DNA from: Mobilitalea torta
GTDB lineage: Bacteria; Bacillota; Clostridia; Lachnospirales; Lachnospiraceae
Direction: 5' to 3'
NCBI RefSeq assembly: GCF_050433395.1
Contig: NZ_JBNPXH010000003.1
Span: forward strand, 404,897 to 468,896
Length of the DNA: 64,000 nt
In this document: piece after piece, positions 53,601 to 61,839 of the stretch
Layout of the letters: each line of letters begins with the position of its first letter
Position numbering within the stretch: position 1 is the stretch's first letter
The notes under the pieces: generated by a model
Databases searched by the model: none
Told to the model about the DNA's origin: nothing
What the model saw: only the letters and a program-made list of their open reading frames with translations
Position numbers and translations under genes: made by a program

Positions 53601-56600
53601 AGGTAAAAGATCCGCATTTTAAGCTGGAACGAATCAGAAAATATATAGATGAGGACATCCGGGGCACCAGAATCAGGGAATCTATCGAACTGCCGGTGTG
53701 GAAGTACCTGGAGACCACCATGGAGGAAAAGCTGGATGACGCTTATGCTATGGATTACGATGATTCTGCATGGTCGGATTTTAAGCTCTGGGATTCCTGG
53801 GGCGGATATGATAAGGTAGCATGGTTTCGCTGCAAAGTAACGATTCCGGAGCATTTTCTCGGGAAGACTCTTGCTTTTAAAGGTATCATCGGGCCTCGGG
53901 ACGGCGGCGGATCTACGGCGGAAACGCTGCTGTACATCAACGGAAGACCGGTACAGGCCATTGATGTATGGCATGAAGAAGCCTTTTTGGATCCGGCAAT
54001 CTATCAGGAGGGCAGGGAACTTCAAATCTCCCTTAAGAGCTGGAGCGGTGTTCTTGATATCCCCAAAGTAAGAGTCTTTAAGGAAGCAAAGCTGGCTGTG
54101 ATTGATCCCAAGGTGGATAAATTTTATTTTATCATCGATACCCTGCTTAAGAGCGTGGAGCTTCTAAATGAGAATGATTTAAGAAGAATAAAGCTGACAA
54201 AGCTGTTAACCGATACCTTCCGGAGAGTGGATTTCCTTCATTTTAAGAAGGCTTCCTACTATGCTTCCATTGAAGCAGCCCTGGAATTCGTACAGGCAGG
54301 GCTTGAGGAGTACGCTAAAATAGATGAAATAAAACCCACGGTAACCGGTGTGGGCCATTCCCATATCGATATGGGATGGCTGTGGAGATACTCCGCAACC
54401 AGGGAGAAGGCCTCCAGAACCTTTTCCACGGTGCTGAACTTGATGAGGCTGTTTCCGGAATACCGCTTTATGCATTCCTCGCCCCAATTATATCAATGGA
54501 TCAAGGAGGATTATCCTGAAATCTTCGCACAGGTCAAAGAAAAGATCCGGGAAGGCCAATGGGAGATAACCGGCGGCATGTGGGTGGAAGCCGATACCAA
54601 TCTTCCCTCCGGGGAATCCCTGGTGCGCCAGTTCCTCTATGGAAAACGGTATATCAAGGAGGAATTCGGCAAGGATTCCAGGCTTTTGTGGCTTCCCGAT
54701 GTATTTGGCTACAGCGCGGCCCTGCCCCAGATTATGAAAAAATCCGACATGGATTATTTTATGACCACAAAGATAAGCTGGAACCAGTTCAATCATTTCC
54801 CCTACGATACCTTTCTGTGGCGGGGAATCGACGGAAGCGAGATATTTACACATTTTATCACTACGCCGGACAATGGCTCCTGGTTCTACACCTATAATGG
54901 TCAGATGGAACCCCAGGAGGTAACGGGGATCTGGGAAAATTACCGGGATAAGAATAAGAATGACGAGCTTTTGCTAGCTTTCGGCTGGGGTGACGGCGGC
55001 GGCGGTCCGACCAGGGAGATGCTGGAGCGCGCCCGTGTTATGAAGAATATACCCGGAATACCAAGAGTGCAGATCGATCATACGGAGAATTATTTCAAAC
55101 GCATCTATGACACCATCGCTCAGGAGGCACTTAATGTATGGGAGGGTGAATTGTATTTCGAGATGCATCGGGGAACCTATACCTCTCAGGCCTATACAAA
55201 GCGTGCAAACCGCAGGGCGGAAGTGTTAATGCATGACGTGGAGTTTTTAAGCATCCTGTCCGATGTGCTGAAGAACGAGGAAAAGTATCCGGATAAGACC
55301 ATCAATAAAATGTGGGAAAAGATACTGTTAAACCAATTCCATGATGTATTGCCGGGGTCCTCCATCCGCCAGGTATATGAGGATTGCCGGGTAATCTATG
55401 AAGAAACCAAAAAGCAGGGCACAGAGTTTCTGTCCCAGGCAAAGGCAAGACTCTGCGGGGCGGCAGGGGAACCGGATGCGGTCGCCGTATTCAATACTGC
55501 CGGATGGGTAAGGGATGATATTGTATTGCTGCCCTATGCAGGCAAGGTGGTGCCGGGCGCCTCCTTCACGGACGGAAAGGGAGCGGCATTAAAGGCGCAG
55601 GAGACAGAGGAAGGAATGCTGGTCTTTGTGGAAGAGATACCGGCTTACGGCTTTAAGAAGATACTGATCTCCGGTCAGCGTCCGGAGGAGAAGGCATTGG
55701 ATTTAAAGCTGACCCTTGACCATCTGGAGAATCGTTATTTCTCCATCGATTTCAATGAAGGAGGGGAAATCATATCCTTCTATGACAAGTTAAATTGCAG
55801 GCAAATCTGCGGCGGAGAGCCGATGAATGTTCTCAAAGCCTTTGAAGATAAGCCTCTTCGCTTTGATGCATGGGACATTGATGTATTCTATAAGGAAAAG
55901 CCCTATGGTCCCATGGAATTAATCAGCAGGGAAGTGGTTGAGGAGGGTCCGGTAAGGGGTGTACTGAGGCTGACTTGGAGCTTCAATGAGTCCGTCATTG
56001 CACAGGATGTTATTATCTATCAGGATAAGGACCGGATTGATTTTAAGACCATGGTATCCTGGAAGGAAAAGCAGGTATTATTAAAGGCCTTCTTCCCGGT
56101 GGATATTCATACCAACGAAGCGACCTATGAGATACAGTACGGCAACATCAAGCGTCCGACGCATACCAATACGGAATGGGATTTCGCCCGATTTGAGGTG
56201 TCCGCCCACAAGTGGGTGGATGTATCGGAAGGGGATTACGGCGTCTCCCTGCTGAATGACTGTAAATACGGTCATGACATCCATGAGAATGTCATTGGCC
56301 TGACCTTAATCAAATCAGCGATTCAACCGGATGAAACGGCAGACCGCTGTGAGCATAGCTTTACCTATTCCCTCTATCCGCACAGGGGAGGCTGGCAGGA
56401 GAGTAAAGTACAGCAGGAGGCGACACAGCTGAATGTTCCCCTGCTGGCAGAGCAGACGACCAGGAATTGCAGTAACAGTGATTCCTTTGGCTTCCTTCAA
56501 GTGGACTCGGATAATATTGTAATTGACACAATTAAGAAGGCGGAGGATGAAAAGGCCGTCATTGTTCGATTATACGAGTACAAAAACCGCAAAGGGAAAC

Positions 56601-56749
56601 CGGTAACCATGAGCTTTGGGCTTCCTGTTACCAGAGTGGTGGAAACAAATATGATTGAGCGTGAGCTGGAAGAAGTACCAATAAAGAATAATGAAATCGA
56701 ATTTAATATCACAGGCTATGAAGTAAAAACATTTAAATTATATTTTTAA
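53597..56749 (+). CDS. Alpha-mannosidase, GH38 (long form, second copy)
   Basis: A 1050-residue cytoplasmic GH38 enzyme like the one at 13647. An N-terminal beta domain (about 1-245; PVWKYLETTMEEKLDDAYAM, DKVAWFRCKVTIPEHF) precedes the catalytic domain with His256/Asp258 in GVGHSHIDMGWLW, nucleophile Asp368 in LWLPDVFGYSAALPQ and NQFHDVLPGSS. C-terminal beta domains follow. The start is GTG at 53597 behind TAGGAGGAG, overlapping the ROK gene stop by four bases, so kinase and mannosidase are translated together. Confidence 0.93.
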   Translation: MKVKDPHFKLERIRKYIDEDIRGTRIRESIELPVWKYLETTMEEKLDDAYAMDYDDSAWSDFKLWDSWGGYDKVAWFRCKVTIPEHFLGKTLAFKGIIGPRDGGGSTAETLLYINGRPVQAIDVWHEEAFLDPAIYQEGRELQISLKSWSGVLDIPKVRVFKEAKLAVIDPKVDKFYFIIDTLLKSVELLNENDLRRIKLTKLLTDTFRRVDFLHFKKASYYASIEAALEFVQAGLEEYAKIDEIKPTVTGVGHSHIDMGWLWRYSATREKASRTFSTVLNLMRLFPEYRFMHSSPQLYQWIKEDYPEIFAQVKEKIREGQWEITGGMWVEADTNLPSGESLVRQFLYGKRYIKEEFGKDSRLLWLPDVFGYSAALPQIMKKSDMDYFMTTKISWNQFNHFPYDTFLWRGIDGSEIFTHFITTPDNGSWFYTYNGQMEPQEVTGIWENYRDKNKNDELLLAFGWGDGGGGPTREMLERARVMKNIPGIPRVQIDHTENYFKRIYDTIAQEALNVWEGELYFEMHRGTYTSQAYTKRANRRAEVLMHDVEFLSILSDVLKNEEKYPDKTINKMWEKILLNQFHDVLPGSSIRQVYEDCRVIYEETKKQGTEFLSQAKARLCGAAGEPDAVAVFNTAGWVRDDIVLLPYAGKVVPGASFTDGKGAALKAQETEEGMLVFVEEIPAYGFKKILISGQRPEEKALDLKLTLDHLENRYFSIDFNEGGEIISFYDKLNCRQICGGEPMNVLKAFEDKPLRFDAWDIDVFYKEKPYGPMELISREVVEEGPVRGVLRLTWSFNESVIAQDVIIYQDKDRIDFKTMVSWKEKQVLLKAFFPVDIHTNEATYEIQYGNIKRPTHTNTEWDFARFEVSAHKWVDVSEGDYGVSLLNDCKYGHDIHENVIGLTLIKSAIQPDETADRCEHSFTYSLYPHRGGWQESKVQQEATQLNVPLLAEQTTRNCSNSDSFGFLQVDSDNIVIDTIKKAEDEKAVIVRLYEYKNRKGKPVTMSFGLPVTRVVETNMIERELEEVPIKNNEIEFNITGYEVKTFKLYF

Positions 56750-56857
56750 TGAATAGATAGAACCTCTGCGGCCTAACGTTTGCAGGCGTTGATGAAAGGC
56801 ATACCGGCTAAGGCTCCGAGCGGTAAGGACCGTTTGATTTGGATTATTAGATGATGA

Positions 56858-56876
56858 GATGCCGAAAACCGGCATC
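56858..56876 (+). promoter_or_regulatory. Hairpin just upstream of the GH36-like gene's ribosome site
   Basis: GATGCCG (56858-56864) pairs with CGGCATC (56870-56876) around AAAAC, ending 2 bases before GGAGGG. It contains an ATG (56859) that is in frame with the gene, which makes that ATG an unlikely start. Confidence 0.4.
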
Positions 56877-56888
56877 ATGGAGGGAAAG

Positions 56889-58943
56889 ATGTTAAAGATA
56901 AGAGAGATCAGGATGACGTTGTCAATGGAGAACGGTATCGTATCCCTGCCTTATGAGGAAATATCAGAAACTGACCTGGGAAGCGTATACCGCTTTTGCG
57001 AGGAGGAGAAAAAAATCAATGCGTCGGTAACCCTGGAAGAAATTCAGGGTATTACAGCCGGAACGGTCAGGGTAGAGATTGAGAACCATCCCTTCCGGGA
57101 GAGCTTTAACCTGTGTGAGGCATCACCGGTTGAGGTAAGCGTCACATTTGATGAAGTCCCTAACCGTATGTGCGCTGCCTACCAGCACAGGGACTGGTGG
57201 AGCCGTCCGGCTTTCATCAGCACCTATGAGGAAATCCCGGAGAGGACGCAGGCCCTCTATCTCAAGGGAAAGGACCGCTTTGGCTTTGTTCTGCCAATCG
57301 CAGGGGATAAGACCAAAACCTATGTGACCAAAGGGACGAAGGATACCGTTACCTTTAAATTGACGGCTTATACTCCCGGTATCAACAGCATCAGCGATTA
57401 CAGCTTTCTTCTGTCGGAGGGGGAGGATTTCTATGAGCTGACCCGAAAGGTAATGGAGGCCGCCTGTGCACTGAAGAAAGTTCCTGTCAGGGCGAAAAGG
57501 GAATATCCTCCGATGTTCGAATATTTCGGCTGGTGCAGCTGGGATGCCTTCTATACCGACATTACGGAAGCGAAGGTGCGAAGCAAAGCAGAAGAATTAA
57601 AGGAAAAGCGGGTTCCGGTCCGCTGGCTCCTGATGGATGACGGCTGGCTGAGTATCGAAAACCAGTGCCTTGTGGATTTTAAACCGGATTCCAGCAAATT
57701 CCCCAATGGCTTTAAGAAGCTGACTCGGGAGCTAAAGGAGAATTCCGAGATTGACTGGATTGGCGTATGGCATGCCCTCGGAGGCTACTGGGGCGGGGTT
57801 GGAGCTGCTTCGGAGCTGGCCCGGAAGGAAAGAGAGCATTTATACCGCACAAAAAACGGAAAGCTTATCCCCCATTACGAACCGGAGAAGGGCTTTGGCT
57901 TTTGGAAAAACTGGTATACCTATCTGAGCGACCAGGGAATAGATTTTGTTAAGGTGGACGGACAGAGCGCGCTGAAGAATTACTATAAGAACAATGAGGA
58001 AATCGGCAAGGCGGCAGCCGGAACCCATCAGGCTCTGGAGGGCGCGGTGGGTATGCTGATGAACGGCAATATCATAAACTGCATGGGAATGGCCGTGGAG
58101 AATGTCCTGAACCGTCCGGCTACCTGCATCTCCAGAAACAGTGATGATTTCGTGCCCGATGAAGAGCAGGGCTTTCGGGAACACATGCTCCAGAATGCCT
58201 ATAATGCCTTATATCATGATTATGTCTATGTCTGCGACTGGGATATGTACTGGACCAACCATCCGGATGCCGGAAAGCATGCACTGGTACGTGCCATCAG
58301 CGGCGGCCCGGTCTATGTAAGCGACCGGATTGGAGAGACCATTTATGATGAAATCATGCCCTTGGTATATCATGACGGCAGGCTCCTGAGAATGGACCGC
58401 TGTGCAAAGCCGACCCTTGATTGTATCTTCGATTCACCCCTTGCCGGCCGTGCCCTAAAGCTTACCAATACGGTGAACAAAACCGGTGCGATTGCTGCTT
58501 TTCATATCAGCGAGCAGAAGGAAAGCATAGCAACACAGGTTTCGCCGTCGGAGATTGGCGAGCTGGAAGGAGAAGAGTTCGGAGCTTATAATTATTATGA
58601 AAAATCCTTCACAAGGCTGAAGCGTTCAGAAGCGCTTCGATTTGAGCTGGCCGAGAAGGAATATGCCCTTGTGCTATTCATCCCCATGAGAAATTCGGTG
58701 ACACCAATCGGGCTCATTAATAAATATATGAGCGCCCATGCGGTGAAGTCTGTGTATGAGGCAGAAGCTTCCGCTGTTATAACTTTGAAGGAAGGCGGAA
58801 TATTTGCTTACTATAAGGAAGAGAAGCCGGTGAAGATTGGAGTAAACGGAATCGACCGGACGGACCGGCTGAGGCAGGGGAACGGTTTCTATACCCTGGA
58901 CTGCTCCGGGCTTCTGGGAGAGGTTGTCATATCCATCGAATAG
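56889..58943 (+). CDS. GH36-type glycosidase, raffinose-synthase/alpha-galactosidase-like
   Basis: A 684-residue protein of the GH36 group related to plant Sip1/raffinose synthases. An N-terminal beta domain is followed by a barrel with FGWCSWDAFYTDIT (213-226), WLLMDDGWLS, the nucleophile Asp357 in DFVKVDGQS, and the acid/base region SRNSDDF (Asp419/420), then VCDWDMYWT. There is no signal peptide. It should cleave or transfer an alpha-galactosyl or similar alpha-linked residue. The ATG at 56889 follows GGAGGG closely; ATG 56877 is an alternative. It is 139 bases after the GH38 gene. Confidence 0.87.
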   Translation: MLKIREIRMTLSMENGIVSLPYEEISETDLGSVYRFCEEEKKINASVTLEEIQGITAGTVRVEIENHPFRESFNLCEASPVEVSVTFDEVPNRMCAAYQHRDWWSRPAFISTYEEIPERTQALYLKGKDRFGFVLPIAGDKTKTYVTKGTKDTVTFKLTAYTPGINSISDYSFLLSEGEDFYELTRKVMEAACALKKVPVRAKREYPPMFEYFGWCSWDAFYTDITEAKVRSKAEELKEKRVPVRWLLMDDGWLSIENQCLVDFKPDSSKFPNGFKKLTRELKENSEIDWIGVWHALGGYWGGVGAASELARKEREHLYRTKNGKLIPHYEPEKGFGFWKNWYTYLSDQGIDFVKVDGQSALKNYYKNNEEIGKAAAGTHQALEGAVGMLMNGNIINCMGMAVENVLNRPATCISRNSDDFVPDEEQGFREHMLQNAYNALYHDYVYVCDWDMYWTNHPDAGKHALVRAISGGPVYVSDRIGETIYDEIMPLVYHDGRLLRMDRCAKPTLDCIFDSPLAGRALKLTNTVNKTGAIAAFHISEQKESIATQVSPSEIGELEGEEFGAYNYYEKSFTRLKRSEALRFELAEKEYALVLFIPMRNSVTPIGLINKYMSAHAVKSVYEAEASAVITLKEGGIFAYYKEEKPVKIGVNGIDRTDRLRQGNGFYTLDCSGLLGEVVISIE

Positions 58944-59031
58944 AAGGATAATCAGTGACGGTGCAGAGCGCGCCGTAATGGAGGAAAGATTGAAAGAAAT
59001 AGAATATATCAATAAAGGGAGGACCGGGTTC

Positions 59032-59064
59032 ATGCCTGCATTTTCATGGCAATTTGTGCGGTAA
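59032..59064 (+). CDS. Possible 10-codon leader ORF before the adducin-type aldolase
   Basis: ATG at 59032 encodes MPAFSWQFVR and stops at 59062-59064, with AAAGGGAGG 8-9 bases upstream. Its TAA overlaps the next ribosome-site-like AAAGGG (59063-59068), so translation could be coupled to the aldolase gene. A longer version in the same frame starts at 58978. Conservation is unknown. Confidence 0.3.
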   Translation: MPAFSWQFVR

Positions 59065-59081
59065 AGGGCATGGATATAATA

Positions 59082-59696
59082 ATGTACGAACAGGAACGAA
59101 TTCAGTTAAAAGAGATCTGTAAGCTGTTATATGAGCGTCAGCTGGTAACCGCCAGTGACGGCAATATCAGCATGAGATTGAATGAGAAGCATATTATAAT
59201 AACCCCATCCAGGAAGAACAAGGGATTGCTGTCGCCGGAGGATATGATTGTGACAGACCTTGACGGGAATGTGGCCGAGGGCAGGGGTAAGGCCTCCTCG
59301 GAGTTTTTGATGCACCGGGCGATCTATCAGAACCGGCCGGAGATAGGTGCCATTATCCATACCCATCCGGTCTATGCAACCGCTTTTGCGCTTGCCGGTA
59401 AGAATATACCGGATGACCATCTCATTGAAGCCAGGGTGATCCTCGGACCGACTGCTCTTGCAGAATACGGCACGCCAGGAACCCCGGAGATGGCGGAGGT
59501 AATCGCGCCCCATATCCGGAAGGTGAACAGCATTCTGCTAAAGAATCATGGGGCGATTACCTACGGTACGGATTTGATTGATGCTTATAACAGGATGGAT
59601 GTGTTGGAGGCCGTAGCAAAGACAATTATAGTGTCAAGATTACTCGGTGATCCTGAAGTCATCAGCAAGGAGAATCTTGCGAAATTAAAAGGATAA
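59082..59696 (+). CDS. Class II aldolase/adducin-family protein (FucA-like)
   Basis: A 204-residue zinc enzyme related to fuculose-phosphate aldolase and ribulose-phosphate epimerase (AraD). The motifs are TASDGNISMRL (phosphate-binding), KASSEFLMHRAIYQ with the catalytic Glu, the zinc ligands in AIIHTHPVYATAFA, and the third zinc His in LLKNHGAITYG. It may cleave a ketose-1-phosphate or, like OtnC, decarboxylate an oxo-tetronate phosphate made by the DUF1537 kinase. The start is uncertain: ATG 59082 or 59070, both near AAAGGG. Confidence 0.9.
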   Translation: MYEQERIQLKEICKLLYERQLVTASDGNISMRLNEKHIIITPSRKNKGLLSPEDMIVTDLDGNVAEGRGKASSEFLMHRAIYQNRPEIGAIIHTHPVYATAFALAGKNIPDDHLIEARVILGPTALAEYGTPGTPEMAEVIAPHIRKVNSILLKNHGAITYGTDLIDAYNRMDVLEAVAKTIIVSRLLGDPEVISKENLAKLKG

Positions 59697-59710
59697 AAAG
59701 AATTTGATAG

Positions 59711-59868
59711 TAATATCAGCAACAGTTCAGCCTGGGGTATTCTGACATCTTCTTTTTACTTGCTTTTCCTTCGTACGTTCAGAACGCTCCGCTTCACAAG
59801 ATGTACTCAGTCAGTCTGCATAAAAAGAAGATGTCAGAATACCCCAGGCTGAACTGTTGCTAATATTA
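59711..59868. repeat. Long inverted repeat (48-base arms, one mismatch)
   Basis: The arms 59711-59758 and 59821-59868 are reverse complements over 47 of 48 bases (perfect from 59718 to 59758 and from 59821 to 59861). They enclose a 62-base centre that itself has a small CGT-TCAGA-ACG hairpin. No ORF lies inside. It fills the gap between the adducin-type aldolase and GH20 genes. It lacks a T-run. The size and shape suggest a MITE or similar dispersed palindromic element; as RNA it would form a very stable stem between the two genes. Confidence 0.85.
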
Positions 59869-59887
59869 TCAAAAAGAGGAGAATGCA

Positions 59888-61789
59888 ATGAATATCGTAT
59901 TGAATTTTATTGATTTAGATCCCGGGCTATGGCCGCCTGTGGACGAACTGCAGGAGCAGCTGAGCTTTACACTGGCAAAGGAGCCGGACACCGGCCTTAG
60001 GATAATAACACAGGCAGCAGAGGAAGGGCTTCGGGTAGTCTATGAAAAGGAGCAGGCTGTCATAGCTTATCATAATCCGGTTGAATTCTTCCGCGGACTG
60101 GGCTTATTGATAGAGGCAATCCGTGAGGGCAAGCCGTCCGACATTACGGAAAAGCCGGCATTTACCGGACTCACCTATATGCAGGACAATTCCAGGAATG
60201 CGGTCAGCAATATCCCGTCCGTCAAGAAAATGATACGCCAGCTTGCGCTGATGGGTTATCCCTCCCTTATGCTTTATACCGAGGATACGTATGAGCTGGA
60301 GGGCTATCCCTTCTTTGGCTATCAAAGAGGGCGATTTAGCAAAGCGGAATTGAAGGAGCTGGTGGCATATGCAGAGAGCTACGGTGTGGAGCTGATTCCC
60401 TGCATACAGACACTGGCACATCTGAATGCTATCTTTAAATGGAATGATTTCCAGGAGGTCCGTGATCTTGGGGATATTCTTTTGTGCGGCAAGGATAAAA
60501 CCTACGCGCTCATTGAAGCGATGATTAAAACCTGTTCCGAGGTATTCCGGTCCGGGAAGATCAACATCGGCATGGATGAAGCGGAGATGCTAGGGCTTGG
60601 CAAATACTTAAAGCAGAATGGCTATACCAAACCCGATGAAATTATGGGCGAGCATCTGAAGAGAGTTCTGGACATTTGCGAAAAATACGGCTTCCGGGCG
60701 CTCATGTGGAGTGATATGTTCTTTAAAATGCTTCCCAACAACTCGGATTATTACAGCATGACAGCGGATATCACAGGGCAGATCAAGGATAAGGTCCCCG
60801 GTAATGTTACCTTGATTTACTGGGATTATTATTCCAGGAGCAAAGAAAAATACGACAATATGCTAAAACGTCATAAGCAATTGTCAGACAGCATCTGCTA
60901 TGCCGGAGGAGCATGGAAATGGCAGGGCTTTGCGCCCCTGTTGCATCACAGCCTTATGATCGGAAAATTAGCCCTGCAAAGCTGCAGGGAGCATGGTATA
61001 ACCGAGGTTATCGTTACCGGCTGGGGGGATAACGGAGCGGAGGCGGCTAATTTCTCGGTAGGTCCGGTATTACAGCTGTATGCGGAGCTCTGCTATAACG
61101 GCAGGGAAGAGGAGGAGCATCTTGGCAGACGCCTTTTCACCTGTACCAATATGGTTTATGAGGACTTTATGGAGCTGGCTTCCTTGAATCTCACCCCCGA
61201 CAATCCGTCTCCGGGACGCGTATCCGTCGGACCGGCTAAGTACCTCTTCTACCAGGATGTATTGCAGGGCCTGTATGACAGGCATGTCGACGAGATGTCC
61301 TATCCCGGACATTATAAGAGCTGCCGTCAGATACTCGCCGGGATTGCAAATAAAAATAATGAGTACAGCTATCTCTTTGACACCCTGGCAAAGCTTGCCC
61401 ATGTACTGGAGCTGAAATGCGACATGGGTATCCGTTTGAAAAGGGCCTATGATACCGGGGATTTGGAAAGCCTGGAAAGGATAGCAAAGGAGGAGTGCAA
61501 GGAATTGCTGGAACGGATTGAAGTATTCCATGCAGCATTTCGGAAGCAGTGGTATCTGGAGAATAAGCCCTTTGGTTTTGAGGTACAGGATATCAGAATC
61601 GGCGGGCTAAAGGAGCGTATCCGCTGTGTAAGCTGGACGGTGGAGCGTTACCTGGAGCATGAGGCTGACCGGATCGAGGAATTGGAGCAGGAGAGACTTT
61701 TACTTGATATCAGGGAGAACCCCGGGTACGCGACTCTTCCCCTTTACCATAATGAATGGAGCAGCATGGTTACGGCATCCGTACTGTAA
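59888..61789 (+). CDS. GH20 beta-N-acetylhexosaminidase (GcnA-like)
   Basis: A 633-residue cytoplasmic hexosaminidase that should remove terminal beta-GlcNAc or GalNAc. A short N-terminal domain (1-90) leads to the barrel: FTGLTYMQDNSRNAVSNIPSVKKMIRQLALMGYPSLMLYTED, then the catalytic pair Asp230-Glu231 in INIGMDEAEMLGLG, and WSDMFFKM and VTGWGDNGAE later. There is no signal peptide, so substrates must be imported first. Together with nagA it points to GlcNAc in the target glycan. The ribosome site is AAGAGGAG. Confidence 0.9.
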   Translation: MNIVLNFIDLDPGLWPPVDELQEQLSFTLAKEPDTGLRIITQAAEEGLRVVYEKEQAVIAYHNPVEFFRGLGLLIEAIREGKPSDITEKPAFTGLTYMQDNSRNAVSNIPSVKKMIRQLALMGYPSLMLYTEDTYELEGYPFFGYQRGRFSKAELKELVAYAESYGVELIPCIQTLAHLNAIFKWNDFQEVRDLGDILLCGKDKTYALIEAMIKTCSEVFRSGKINIGMDEAEMLGLGKYLKQNGYTKPDEIMGEHLKRVLDICEKYGFRALMWSDMFFKMLPNNSDYYSMTADITGQIKDKVPGNVTLIYWDYYSRSKEKYDNMLKRHKQLSDSICYAGGAWKWQGFAPLLHHSLMIGKLALQSCREHGITEVIVTGWGDNGAEAANFSVGPVLQLYAELCYNGREEEEHLGRRLFTCTNMVYEDFMELASLNLTPDNPSPGRVSVGPAKYLFYQDVLQGLYDRHVDEMSYPGHYKSCRQILAGIANKNNEYSYLFDTLAKLAHVLELKCDMGIRLKRAYDTGDLESLERIAKEECKELLERIEVFHAAFRKQWYLENKPFGFEVQDIRIGGLKERIRCVSWTVERYLEHEADRIEELEQERLLLDIRENPGYATLPLYHNEWSSMVTASVL

Positions 61790-61839
61790 CCAAAGAGAAC
61801 AAGTAAAACGGTGCCTGACACCGAAATATGGAGGTAACT

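Noticed and set aside
59711..59868. Ordinary intrinsic terminator
   Set aside because: Arms are 48 bases long with a 62-base centre, and no T-run follows either arm.
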